Assembly: GCF_050947875.1 (NCBI RefSeq)
Contig: NW_027460335.1
Location: 8,261,928-8,325,927, forward strand
DNA length: 64,000 nucleotides
Source: Dermacentor variabilis
Lineage: Eukaryota > Arthropoda > Arachnida > Ixodida > Ixodidae
Direction of reading: 5' to 3'
The notes beneath the pieces were generated by a model that had not been told where the DNA came from, ran no database searches, and saw only the letters and a list, made by a program, of their open reading frames with translations. Each line of letters opens with the position of its first letter. Positions within the stretch are counted from its first letter, which is position 1. The translations under genes were made by a program, and so were the position numbers. Shown in pieces: positions 41,075 through 52,063 of this stretch.

Positions 41075-44000
41075 CCGCAGTTGACGAGAGGACTGTCTTT
41101 TTTTAATTTATTAAGCAACACCTGAACTCGGAAAGGCAGCTCACTCTGTTGGGTGACTTCAATTTTGTTCTGAGCGCCGATGACAAAAATAGTGCGCGTA
41201 CTTTCAGGGATAGTAGTAATGTCGTTCTTATTAGATTAATTGATGAATTTGCTTTAGAGGACGTGGGAGAATGCCTGTTGAGCAGGTGCCCAGTTAAGTA
41301 CACTCATTTCCAAGGTACCAGCCACGCCCGACTCGACAGGATTTACGTGTTTCCATGTTTGGTGCCAAAGTGTCATGGCTATGACGTAGTGCCCGCACCC
41401 TTATCGGATCACTCCATGGTTCAATGTTTCATAGGTGCAAAAAAGCGAAGCAGCTGTTTTCAGTGGGGTCTTTGGAAGTTAAACAACAAACTGCTCAATG
41501 ATCAAGAATTCGGTAAGGGAGCGGAGGAAGAAATTAGTAAAGTCACTGGAGGGGGAATACATGAATTGGGCCAGGAATGGGAACTGTGCAAGCAACAGAT
41601 CCAAATAAAAGGAATTTAAAGGGTGAGCTGCATACGGTACCAAGAAAAACTAAATGAAACGCAGCTAACGTCTATGCTAGAAAAATTATTAGCTCTGCAG
41701 TGCAAGGCACCGGGGTTATACATGGACGTCGTTAGGAAAATAAAAGAAAAACTAGAAATTAATGAAGAACGCTATCGTGGAGCGCTTGTGCGCGCGAGAG
41801 CTGAACATCTTGCCGTGGCGGAGACGCCCACAAGACGGGCGCTAGGCATGGAAAAAGCGCACGCAAGAAGGAACCATGTCCCTGAGGTACAACGGGCGGG
41901 TCGCACCGCAACAGATAATAGAGAAATCGGGCAAGCTTTCTTTGAGTATTACCAGGCATTGTTCGATTTGCGTTATGTCGACCTGGACCGGTTTAAAGAA
42001 TCGTATCGGCGGGCTATGCCACGACTAGACGAGGAACAAAAAGCAAGACTGGACACGGCCATTAGCGAGCAGGAAGTAGAGCGTGCAATAGATAATTTAA
42101 ACCCTGGTAAATCGCCTGGGCCTGATGGCTTAAGTGCAGCGTTCTACAAAGCTTTCAAGCAACAACTAGCTCCATTGCTGACTGCGGTATTCAATGAGGC
42201 ATATGAAATAAATGTTTTACCTGTGTCGTTTGGAACGTCACATACTGCACTTAATCCGAAAACCGACAAAGTAGATAAATTTAAGCAGGTATCGTCATAC
42301 AGACCTACCGCTCTAACAAACGTAAGCTACAAAATTTACATGAAGGTTCTTGCCAGCAGATTACAGAGTGTTTGTTATAGGCGAAATAGTTGGCCCTCAT
42401 CAAACATGTGGAATCAAAGGCCGTTCCATCGTTTACGACATTCACAAGGCTAGGTGTGTACTTGAATGCTGTGACGCCACATATGCACGTGTCGCACTAC
42501 TACAATTAGATTTGGAAAAGGCATTTGATTATGTGCCACATTTTATGTTGTTTTGTATCCTGGACTGCATCAATATAGGTTCGGTCATCCGGGAGGGAGT
42601 GAGCTTGGCGTACCGTAACTGCACTACGAGGCTACTTGTTAATAAGTTGCTGGGGCGCCCATAAACGTACGACGTTCGGTGCGCCAAGGTTGCTCCCTCA
42701 GCCCTCTGTTGTTTGATATATATATTGAGGCCCTCTGTCTGAACGTAATGCAAAGCGATGAAATTCATGGATTTAGACTACAAGCAACCGAAGTGAAATT
42801 GCTTGCGTATGCAGACAATGTTGCAGTTCTTTGCAGGGACAAGGAAAGTGTTAGTAAAACAGTTGAAAGGCTGCAGTGCTTCAGTGAGCTTACCGGAAGT
42901 CGGGTGAATTGGGATAAGTGCCTGGGAATTTGGCACGGAGAATGGCCTTCAACCCCAGAAACTTTTGCCAATGTGGCTTGGGTGACAACGCCTCCGAAGT
43001 ACTTGGGGGTGCCGCTGCAATTTTATAGAGACACTGATCCGTACTGGCGAGCGCAGCTGCAAGAGACGCGAGAAAAAGCGGACAAATCAACAAGCGCTCA
43101 TCTATCAGTGTTCGCAAGAGCTACGGTGTGCAATATTTTTTTTATTAGTAAGTTGTGGTATGCAATGCAAGTGCTACATTGTTCCCGAGTAAACGTGCAG
43201 AAGCTGCACCGTGTAGTTGCTGTCTTTGTTTGGGCGTCCACATGGGAGAGGTGCAGCCGCACGAACTTGTTTCGGCAGGTGAAGGCCGGTGGTTTAGAAC
43301 TGGGACATTTGTTTGTGCGACAGATTGTAAACAGGTTTCTATTTTTCCGTGACGTTAGAGACCCATTCCTGCGCACCGTCTGTCAACAAACATTCGGGGC
43401 AGTTTTGCCTGAGTATGTTGATACAACGCAATGTATTTCAAGAAATGTTTGTGGTTTCTTTAGAGAAATTGTTCAAAGTGTCAAATTTCTAAGTGTGCGT
43501 TTTTCGATGCAGTATTTGAGTAGCGTTAAAAGAAAAACATTGTATAGGGGTGTTTGTGACGTGCTCTTTCCAGTGCCTTTGTACAGGATCATACACTCTG
43601 GAGGCCCAGATTGCAGTGTTCTAAAAAGAGTTAAAAAATGCAGGTGTCACCGGCAGCCAAATCTTTCTTTTTCAAGTTACACACTGGAACTTTAACTGTT
43701 AAGTCCTTTCTAGAGCAAAGGGGTTTACTTCTACCGTGGGGTTCCCACTGCCTTATATGCAAGCAGCTTGAGACAATAGACCACGTTTTTCTTCATTGCT
43801 GGCAAGCGGTATTTTTCTGGGACGTGCTCCAAAGAACCATTAAAAAAGAATTACCGCTAGACTCTCACGGGATCCGGTACCTGCCAACCAATAATGAGGA
43901 TGGCGTTCCCTTTGACCAGATCATGCTGATGGGTCTCCACAGTATATGGCGCTCCCGAATGGCTGGCTATTTATGTGATCCGGACGCGCGACAAACACGT

Positions 44001-44222
44001 ATGTATTTTCGCGAAGGCGTACACAGATTCCTGGAGACTTTGAAAGTGCAAACAGATGTTCCTGAGTCGCTGTCAAGGCTAGAGCCTTTGGTAGAGCTCC
44101 GGGAATTTTAAAGATGACAACGCCAGGCCTCAGTGGTCGTTAGGCCGCTTGTGCTTTCTGGCGCACTATATATTTTGTGCACTTCTGTCGTATACTGTGT
44201 CGTAGACCGGCAATAAAAAAAA
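41075..44222 (+). mobile_element. Non-LTR retrotransposon H1, 5' deleted
   Basis: A LINE related to families A and B but distinct. It begins in mid-endonuclease (DERTVFF..., about 41080) and ends with a ~110-bp 3' UTR and GGCAATAAAAAAAA joined to GTGGCGC of a tRNA. It has no ORF1 or 5' end. Confidence 0.85.
41076..44111 (+). pseudogene. ORF2 endonuclease/reverse transcriptase of H1 (truncated, broken)
   Basis: It starts inside the endonuclease (GDFNFVLS, ARLDRIY, SDHS). An in-frame TAA lies at about 41106, another at 41617-41619, and frame changes near 42370, 42660 and 43640. Long pieces survive: 41623-42453 (GKSPGPDGLSAAFYK), 42350-42664 (HQTCGIKGR, QLDLEKAFD) and 42679-43695 (RQGCSLSPLLF). 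The RT box is YADN at 42808-42819. The C-terminal segment 43638-44111 has an intact finger (CLICKQLETIDHVFLHC). Confidence 0.88.
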
Positions 44223-44308
44223 GTGGCGCAATTGGTTAGCGCACGGTACTTATACGACAGTTCTCGTGAGCCATGCCGGAGTTGTGAGTTCAAGCCTCAC
44301 CTGGTGAA
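44223..44308 (+). tRNA. tRNA-Ile(UAU), lacks 5' acceptor strand
   Basis: Positions 7-92 after H1; the body is near consensus but ends CTGGTGA with T-loop TTCAAGC. The acceptor stem cannot form. Confidence 0.7.
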
Positions 44309-44414
44309 TGTTCTTTTATATTCGACATTCGAGAAAAAAAGTCCTCGTACGCACGCCAATTTATCATTCCATTGTTACCCGTTATACGCTCACTTAGGTT
44401 TTTGCTGCACTCAA

Positions 44415-44506
44415 TCCACAGTGGCGCAATTGGTTAGCGCACGGTACTTATACGACAGTTCTCGGGACCCATGCCGGGGTTGTGAGTTCCAGCCTCACCT
44501 GGGAAA
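44415..44506 (+). tRNA. tRNA-Ile(UAU), decayed copy
   Basis: A 92-nt copy with acceptor changes (TCCACAG/CTGGGAA), intron changes (CTCGGGACCC) and T-loop TTCCAGC. Probably a pseudogene. Confidence 0.65.
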
Positions 44507-44611
44507 TGTTCTTTTATATTCGACATTCGAGAAAAAAGTCCTCGTACGCACGCCAATTTATTATTCCATTGTTACCCAATATATGCTCACTTAGGTTTCT
44601 GCTGCACTCAA

Positions 44612-44703
44612 TCCCCAGAGGCGCAATTGGTTAGCGCACGGTACTTATACGCCAGTTCTCGTGAGTCATGCCGGGGTTGTGAGTTCGAGCCTCGCCTGGG
44701 GAA
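44612..44703 (+). tRNA. tRNA-Ile(UAU), variant
   Basis: A 92-nt copy with A at position 8 (AGAGGCGC), intron changes (CGCCAG, GAGTC) and CTCGC in the T stem. Doubtful function. Confidence 0.7.
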
Positions 44704-44808
44704 TGATCTTTTATATTCGACGTTCGAGAAAAAAGTCCGCGTACGCACGCCAATTTATCATTCCATTGTTACCCGATATATGCTCACTTAGGTTTCTGCA
44801 GCACTCAA

Positions 44809-44900
44809 TCCCCTGTGCCGCAAATGGTTAGCGCACGCTACTTATACGACAGTTCTCGTGAGCCATACCGGGGTTGTTAGTTCGAGCCTCACCTGTGGAA
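44809..44900 (+). tRNA. tRNA-Ile(UAU), decayed copy
   Basis: A 92-nt copy with TCCCCTG, GCCGCAAATGG in the D arm, ACGCTA for ACGGTA and CTGTGGA. Several stem pairs are lost. Confidence 0.65.
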
Positions 44901-45008
44901 TGTTCTTTTATATTCCGCATTCGAGAAAAAAGTCCTCGTACGCACGCTAATTTACATGCCATTGTTACCCGATATATGCTCCCCCACTTAGGTTTCTGCA
45001 GCGCTCAA

Positions 45009-45025
45009 TCCCCAGTGTCGCAATC
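45009..45025 (+). pseudogene. tRNA-Ile 5' fragment at D3 junction
   Basis: TCCCCAGTGTCGCAATC (T10), identical to the D1 5' flank. Confidence 0.8.
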
Positions 45026-45071
45026 CGTCTCATTCCACTTCCGGCCACCGTTGTGTTCGGACGTGGGTAAC

Positions 45072-46244
45072 ATGGGCTCCCAAGGAGCGGATTCAGCGTC
45101 CCTTTGAAGCCGCGGAAACAGGTCTTTTGCTTATGTCAACCAGGACTACCAAGTTGTATTGCCTCAACTGCAAACTGGTCAGGTTGTTACGGATACCATT
45201 TTTCTTCATGCGGATTTACGTGCGCGCCCATACCGAGTGGAAGATTTTCGCAATGCCTTGGAAAATCTTGGAGCACTTCCCGGCGTTATCGCTTTGGGGG
45301 CGTACAGGATGAATCACGTTTGGGCCGTGCCATTCAAGAGCGCTGAAGCAACGAAGAAAATGTTGTCAAAAGGGGAATTCCGAGTGAAGAGTCGCCTGTG
45401 CCTGGTAGTTAACCCCAACGACCAAGGCTTACGAATGAAACTGCACTGGCTTCTTTACGGGGTCAGCGATGATGATGTGCGTGCGGCATTGGCTCCGTAT
45501 GGAAAGGTTACGGAAGTAACGAAGGAAAAATGGCGCGTACATGGTATCACGGAAAGAGCATCGACAACCCGCCTTGTGGCCATGTAACTGGGAGCCGGAG
45601 TCACTATCGACGACCTTGCGTGTAAAAAGCGAACTCGCCCTAGTTGTGGTGCCAAACCGAGCACCATTATGCCTCCGTTGCAACACCACTGGCCACATTC
45701 CACGTGACTGCCGTGTGCCTCGCTGTTCCCACTGTAGGCGCTTCGGCCACACCGACCTAGACTGCGTGACCACATATGCGAGCATCACCGGAAAAGCAAC
45801 GAAGGACGCAGATACAGAGCTCATAATGGATGAAGCAGAGGGCGAAGAAACCGTTGGTGCGCGAAAGCAGGCCGACACAAAGAACGCAAATCAAAAAGTT
45901 GCTCTACCGACGCGTGGAAAGGCGTTTTTGTGGATACGACCCCACCCCAGACAAACGGAGTTTCTGTGGTGGGAGAAACACAAGAGGCGGACAAAGTCAA
46001 ACCCGTTGAAGCAGCGTTGGTTGAGGCAGCCGAAGCCGACGCGCAGCCCATGGAACTTGAGCCTGGTGCTTCTACTGAGCGACGATGCAGGCAGCGAAAT
46101 GGGAGTCCCAGTACAAGTAGCGGAGAAGAACCGCCCACCAAGACAGTCGTGAAGACTGGCCTTCAATTCGGCAGACGACCCAGCTTCAAACCGAAACCCA
46201 GCCTCCCTCCTGAGCGGAACACTGAGGCAAATAAGCCCTCGTAA
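45072..46244 (+). pseudogene. ORF1 zinc-knuckle protein of D3 (broken)
   Basis: Start MGSQGADSAS at 45072, then TGA at 45105-45107. It is open again in the same frame at 45159-45587, ending in TAA just after LVAM. The knuckles CLRCNTTGHIPRDC and CSHCRRFGHTDLDC are intact but in another frame (45541-46152), and the acidic tail with RRPSFKPKPSLP is in a third (45930-46244). A small deletion near 45615 removed the residues that read PHQLR in D2. Confidence 0.85.
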
Positions 46245-46430
46245 CAACGAGGGTCAACGCATAGAGCAGCGATTCCACCACTCACGAACACCGAGCACCT
46301 ACCGTGGCGTCAAGTCACCTAGCAACAGAGCCACAGCGGCATCGACCCGAGAACTGCTAGCTGGACGCGACGTTGCCTCTCGCCAGAAAGAATCGACCGT
46401 GTGCCAACATAAAAGATCGAGGCAAACTCC

Positions 46431-49400
46431 ATGCGGTCCACCAGTTTCGGATTAACCAAGACACTTAACCTTAAGAAGCGCCTTCGTCTAGGCATTTTAA
46501 ATGGTCGCGGTTTGGCGAGCAGGAGACGCCAGTACCAATTAAGCCGGCTTTTTCAAGAAAATGATTTAGATATTGTCGCCCTGCAAGAGACAAAGGTGGA
46601 AGGCCAGGAACAGACGGACCGCATGGTGCAACCATTTAGAGCAATGTATAACCTCTGCGTGCGCCATGCCGTTGGAACTTCCGCAGGCTGCGCACTCTTT
46701 ATTCGTAACAGTGCTGGTATTGTAGAGGAACAAGTTATTATATGTGGAACTGACCGATTTGTCATACTTGATTGTTCTTTTTCAGGCTTTAAGTAGCGCA
46801 TTTTGTGCGTGTATGCTCCAAATGATAAATGTGCACGTAGAATCTTTTTTCAACAGCTAGAAGAATACCTGAAGTGCGAGCGATACCTTATATTGATGGG
46901 GGATTTCAACTGTGTGTGCAGAGCACAAGACCGAGCTAAACAAATGAAACGAAGGGATACGAGCGCACAGTTTTTAAACATACTTGTGAATGATTATGAA
47001 TTGGAAGATGTCGGTATTCTGTTATCGACTGGCAAAGCTTCCGTTTATACGCACTATCAAGGTGAAAGTCATGCGCGATTATACCGAGCTTACATTGCAA
47101 TGCAGCTCGTACCATTGTGTCAAACCTACGAGATTAAACATGTATCATTTTCTGATCATAGTCTAGTGACGTTTGATTTAGGGAAAAACGAAAAGAAACG
47201 AAATTTAATTGGGATCATTGGAAGTTTAATACCAAACTGCTCGATGATGAAAGCTTTATCAGAGATATAAGTGAAATGATTATTTCCTCTATGACAGCGC
47301 AAACTAATCACTGTTTTGAAACATGGGAAACTCTCAAAACTGATGTTAAGGTAAAAGCTATAGAAAAAGCAACTGCGCTGCTCCGCAAGGAAAAACAAGA
47401 AGAAAAAGAATTAACTAGGGAAGTAGAATTTCTCATGTCTACAGAATGTCAGAACGCTGGATCTTGCATGAAGCAGATAAAGGAAACAAAAAGTAGGCTC
47501 GAACTTATCGACCAAGAACGATACAAGGGAGCCATGGTACGAGCGCGAGCGGAACGATTGTGGAATGGGGAAACGCCTACTAAACGGGCGCTAAGTGACG
47601 AAAAGAGATACGCGACAAAAAATGAAATACAAGCAATAATATATCGAAACGAGGAAACGTCCGAACCCACAATGATAGAGCGAGCATTCGTAGATTATTA
47701 TCGTGAACTGCTTGGTAGCAAGAAAAAATAATAGAAGGGTATGAGCGAGATTTTCTTCATCTTATGCCACGTCTAGAAGATGACATTAAAGCAAGCCTGG
47801 AATTTCCAATCACATTGCGAGAAATTGAAGACGCTATAGATGGACTAGGTGTAGGAAAGGCTCCCGGGCCAGATGGTTTAGATGCGCCCTTTTACAATCC
47901 TTTCAAATGTCAGCACAGCCAATTATTGCATAATGTGTTCAAGGAAATGTTTGCAACACAGCGAATGCCGCCATCGTTCCGAACCGCTCATACAGTGCTA
48001 ATCCCTAAGTGCGAGGATCCGGTTAAACTGTTGTCAGTAAAGTCTTATCGACCAATAAGTCTCCCGAACTGCGATTACAAGATATTCACGAAAGTGTTAG
48101 CAAAGAGACTTCAAAGAGTTGTAACGCGACTAGTGGGACCGCATCAAACATGTGGAATCACGGGCAGAACAATTTCCACCAATACACATGTACCTCGCTG
48201 TGTTCTTGAGTGCTGTGATACTCTCTCATGTCGGGTTGCAGTGTTGCAACTAGATTTGGAGAAAGCGTTTGACAATGTGTCACATGAAGTACTATTTTCA
48301 ATATTAGAATATGTTAATGTCGGCGGACTGATATTAGAAGAAGTAAAAATAGCCTACTCAGAGTGCAGCACACGCATCATTATAAACAAGAAGTTAAGTG
48401 AACCAGTCCAGCTTCTCTCCAGTGTGAGGCAGGGATGTGATATTTCATCATTACTTTTTGATATTTACTTAGAACCTTTCTGCTTGAGTTTAATTTTAGT
48501 CAAAGTGTACGTGGTTTTATGCCTGAAACAACGGAGGTCAAGGTCCTCGCATACGCTGATAGCATTGCGGTCTTTTGCAAAGATGCCGCAAGCATCAGAC
48601 AGGTGGTTAGGTTGACTGGCAAGTTTTGCAAGGAATCTGGCTGCAAGATCAATTGGGAGAAGACCGTAGATTTCCGGCATGGAGAGTGGAGCGAGAAGCC
48701 TGAATTATTTGCTGGCATTCAATGGACAGCAATGTCAACAACGTACTTAGGTGTTCCATTACAATGTTACGAAGACACCGAACTGTATTGCAACGAGGAA
48801 ACAGAACGCTTGAAAGAGAAGACGCAGGGATGGCAAGGTCGAAATTTGTCAATGTTTGCCGGTGCAACTACTTGCAATCTATTCTCAGTTGCGAAGTTAT
48901 AGTATGTTATGCAATTATTGTTTATGTCGCGTACTAACCTACAAAAATTAATAGAGTCTTTGCAGTGTATATTTGCGGAGGAAGTTGGGAACGAACCAGT
49001 CGAACTAATCTGTTTTTGTCCGTCAGAAAAGGTGGTCTTGGTCTGTCGCACCTGTTTATCAGACAGATTGTGTCGCGTTTTATATTTTTAAGAGATCAGT
49101 GTGACCCATTTCTGCGCACAGTTATGCAAGTTTGTTTACACAATGCACTACCTGAATTCATCGTCTCTACAAAAAAGACTGCGATGCACCGTCTAAAAGG
49201 TCATCGGCGCGAGGTTGTTGTAGCCTTTCGCTTGCTTAAAGTAAGGTTTTCCATAGAATACTTGAGCACGGTAAAAAAGAAAAAGCTCTACAAGGATTTG
49301 CTGGATGTTATGTTACCTCTGCCAGTGTACAGAAGCATATACACTGGAGGCTGTGGACAAGACGTCTTAAAACGGGTTAAAGGAATACCGATACGGCCGC

Positions 49401-49858
49401 ATGTAAAATCCTTTTTCTTCAAGCTCCATACAAACACTGTACCTGTAAAAACGTGGCTACAAGATAAAGGAATGATTGTAATGTGGACAGTCAACTGCAT
49501 ACTATGCCAAAAACCAGAGACAATAGAACATGTATTTATTGAATGCTGGGATCCCATATTGCACTGGGACATCCTTCCCCGAATTATCAAAAAGGACTTA
49601 CCTATTACACCACATGGAATCCGATATTTACCAGTTGAGAATCACGGCGACATTCCCTACGACATGATAATGATACTCAGCCTCCATAGTATATGGAAAA
49701 CCCAATGTCGGTAAGACATGCCCACACTAACGCTCGGCCTGTAAGGGAAAATTTTATTGAACATGTAGCGTATACGCGAGAGCTTTACCGAGCCCAGCCA
49801 GAAACACCTGATTGGGTTACACTATTTGATCTGTTGATCAAATCTCAAAAGTTTTTGA
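46431..49858 (+). pseudogene. ORF2 endonuclease/reverse transcriptase of D3 (broken)
   Basis: Segments 46431-46796 and 46803-47270 are in one frame, separated by a TAG in place of a tryptophan codon. Then 47276-47731, 47764-48615, 48519-48902 and 48965-49714 follow. The first endonuclease motif reads ILNGRG instead of TLNVRG, and ARLYRAY replaces ARLDRAY. The RT has QLDLEKAFD and VRQGCDISSLLF, but its catalytic box is YADS (48552-48563). The C-terminal finger CILCQKPETIEHVFIEC is intact. The end is placed by alignment with the D1 stop. Confidence 0.88.
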
Positions 49859-49900
49859 GATCCTTGTGTTGTTTTCTGTATTATGTAAACAATGTCGCAA

Positions 49901-49985
49901 TGTCGCAATCGGTTAGCGCACGGTACTTATACGACAGTTCTCTTGAGCCATGCCGGGGTTGTGAGTTCGAGCCTCACCTGGGGAA
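49901..49985 (+). tRNA. tRNA-Ile(UAU), lacks 5' acceptor strand
   Basis: Positions 8-92 after D3, T10/C17 and the CTTGAGCC intron variant; no 5' acceptor strand. It is the intact counterpart of the fragment at 8406-8458. Confidence 0.7.
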
Positions 49986-50090
49986 TGTTCTTTTATTTTC
50001 GACATTCGAGAAAAAAGTCCTCATACGCACGCCAATTTATCATTCCATTGTTACCCGATATATGCTCACTTAGGTTTCTGCTGCACTCAA

Positions 50091-50182
50091 TCCCCAGTTG
50101 CGCAATTGGTTAGCGCACGGTACTTATACGACAGTTCTCGTGAGCCATGCCGGGGTTTTGAGTTCGAGCCTCACCTGGGTAA
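50091..50182 (+). tRNA. tRNA-Ile(UAU), variant
   Basis: A 92-nt copy with T at position 9, TTTTG in place of TTGTG in the T arm and CTGGGTA at the 3' acceptor. Doubtful. Confidence 0.7.
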
Positions 50183-50280
50183 TGTTCTTTTATATTCGAG
50201 AAAAAAGTCCTCATACGCACGCAAATTTATCATTCCATTGTTACCCGATATATGCTCACTTTCGTTTCTGCTGCACTCAA

Positions 50281-50372
50281 TCCCCAGTGGCGCAATTGGT
50301 TAGCGCACGGTACTTATACAACAGTTCTCGTGAGCCAAGCCGGGGTTGTGAGTTCGAGCCTCACCTGGGGAA
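50281..50372 (+). tRNA. tRNA-Ile(UAU), near-consensus
   Basis: A 92-nt copy; an intron base change (CAACAG) and A for T at the first base of the 3' anticodon strand (AAGCCG) weaken one anticodon-stem pair. Confidence 0.75.
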
Positions 50373-50476
50373 TGTTCTTTTATATTCGAAATTCGAGAAA
50401 TAGTCCTCATACGCACGCCAATTTATCATTCCATTGTTACCCGATATATGCTCACTTAGGTTTCTGCTGCACTCCA

Positions 50477-50568
50477 TCCCCAGTGCCGCAATTGGTTAGC
50501 GCACGGTACTTATACGACAGTTCTCGTGAGCCATGCCGCGGTTGTGAGTTCGAGCCTCACCTGGGGAA
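50477..50568 (+). tRNA. tRNA-Ile(UAU), near-consensus
   Basis: A 92-nt copy with C10 (GTGCCGC) and GCCGCGGTT in the variable region; all other stems and the TAT anticodon are kept. Confidence 0.75.
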
Positions 50569-50677
50569 TGTTCTTTTATATTTGACATTCGAGAAAAAAG
50601 TCCTCATACGCACGCCAATTTATCATTCCATTGTTAACCGATATATGCTCCCCCACTTAGCTTTCTGCAGCACTCAA

Positions 50678-50693
50678 TCCCCAGTGACACAAG
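50678..50693 (+). pseudogene. tRNA-Ile 5' fragment at C3 junction
   Basis: TCCCCAGTGACACAAG, a diverged 5' end of a unit interrupted by the C3 start. Confidence 0.7.
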
Positions 50694-50729
50694 ATTCCAC
50701 TTCCGGACACCGCAGCGAACGAACGCGGG

Positions 50730-51922
50730 ATGCCTTGCTCCGTAGGGGCGGTTACAGCAGCCCTCGGCCGTGGCACCAGGTGTACGGATAAACCTTACCC
50801 GGATTATCAAGTTGTTTTGCCTCATCTGCCTTGAGGTACATCAGTTTTGTACACAGTATTTTTGCACGCGGATGTTAAAACCAGGCCGTATCGGGTCGAG
50901 CACTTTCGAGATGCGCTCGCGGGTCTTGCACTGCTGCCGGAAGTGGTGGCCCTTGGCGCCTTCCAAATGAACCATGTATGGGCGGTGACCTTCCGCGATG
51001 AAGCTTCGAAGAAAAAGATGCTTGCGGCAGACACATTTAACGTGAAAGACCAGCCCTGCGTCGTTTATGATGCCTGCAACCAAGGAATCAGACTGAAGCT
51101 TTATTGGCTGTTGCATTTCGTTCACGACGACGAAGTTCGAGCAGCGTTAACCCCTTAAGGAAAGGTTACAGATATCACCCGAGAGAAGTGGCGAGTACAG
51201 GGATGTAATAACAAAGGGTCCTCCACCCGTTTGGGGACACTCTTGCCAAAGCCTGGAATTACAGTTGGAGACTTGCCTCATCAGGTGCGTGTCGCGGAAA
51301 ACTTAGCGTGAGGCTCCCGTGATGCCTCCGGTGCAATGGAACTGGACATATCAGGCGCGAGTGTCGCATACCACGCTGTGCACTCTGCCGACGATTCGGC
51401 CACAAAGAACAAGACTGCGTGCGATACTATGCAGCGGTAACAAGCCCAGTTAAAGGCGACGATATGGCTGAACACATAATGGACCATGCTGATGCCGATG
51501 CAGCATCGCGAACAACGACCGAAGAACCGGCGGCCTAGAGCACACCCTCTGAGGCGTCTTCACTTCCGGAAAACTCCACTGGGCCCGGCGGCAGCCAATC
51601 TGGCGAGGCAAAGAGCGTGCTGGTTGGGAAGCCGACTAACGACCAAAACGTCAATGAGAGAAAGGACGCGATTTTAGTAAGCACATTAGCGACGACTGCG
51701 AAAGACGAGACCGAAGGCATTGAGGATTTTGAAATGACAGCAGCCGCTAAAGCAGCTGCAAAGAGGCTTCGTGAGGCCACCGACGAATCTCAAGGTTCAC
51801 CCGAACCATCGAGCAGCAGCGAGCCGTCGCCGAAGACGGCTACAACGAGGCGACTGGGCCTCAAACCGAAGCCGAAGATACCGCCTGATAGGCGGACGAC
51901 TTCAACATCGTCCCAGCCTTAG
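50730..51922 (+). pseudogene. ORF1 zinc-knuckle protein of C3 (broken)
   Basis: Start MPCSVGAVTAAL at 50730, then a TGA at 50832-50834. It is open to the TAA at 51156-51158, which C1 shares. The core motifs YRVEHFRDAL, NHVWAVTF and LYWLL are present. The knuckles are in other frames and damaged, with a deletion around 51308 relative to C1. The acidic tail is open at 51617-51922 with RRLGLKPKPKIP before the natural stop. Confidence 0.85.
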
Positions 51923-52063
51923 CGGGGCGAGAAGTGTGTTCAGCCAGCCTGTCCTCAGTATGAGACGTTACCTAACTGTCAAGTAGAATGCGACCTGCGC
52001 TGGTTTTTGCTATTACTGCCTGTCCAGATGTGAGTATCATTCCGGCTGTTTGCTAATCCGAAA

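Larger units (their letters stand above)
44223..45025 (+). repeat. tRNA-Ile(UAU) tandem array, 4 units plus fragment
   Basis: Units at 44223 (5' truncated), 44415, 44612, 44809 and 45009, spaced 192-200 bp with the usual AATGTTCTTTTATATTCG spacer. No other feature is seen in the spacers. Confidence 0.85.
45026..49900 (+). mobile_element. Non-LTR retrotransposon D3, full length but decayed
   Basis: A complete family D copy: 5' motif at 45032, ORF1 ATG 40 nt later. Its 3' end lacks the AATAAAG A-tail of D1 and D2 and instead reads GTAAACAATGTCGCA joined to TGTCGCAATCGG, repeating the first tRNA bases. It opens the second D-C-B-E block. Confidence 0.9.
49901..50693 (+). repeat. tRNA-Ile(UAU) tandem array, 4 units plus fragment
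   Basis: Units at 49901 (5' truncated), 50091, 50281, 50477 and 50678, spaced 190-201 bp. The first spacer has TTATTTTCG, shared with the D2 3' flank. The last has the CTCCCCCACTTAG and CTGCAGCAC variants found before several insertions. Confidence 0.85.
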
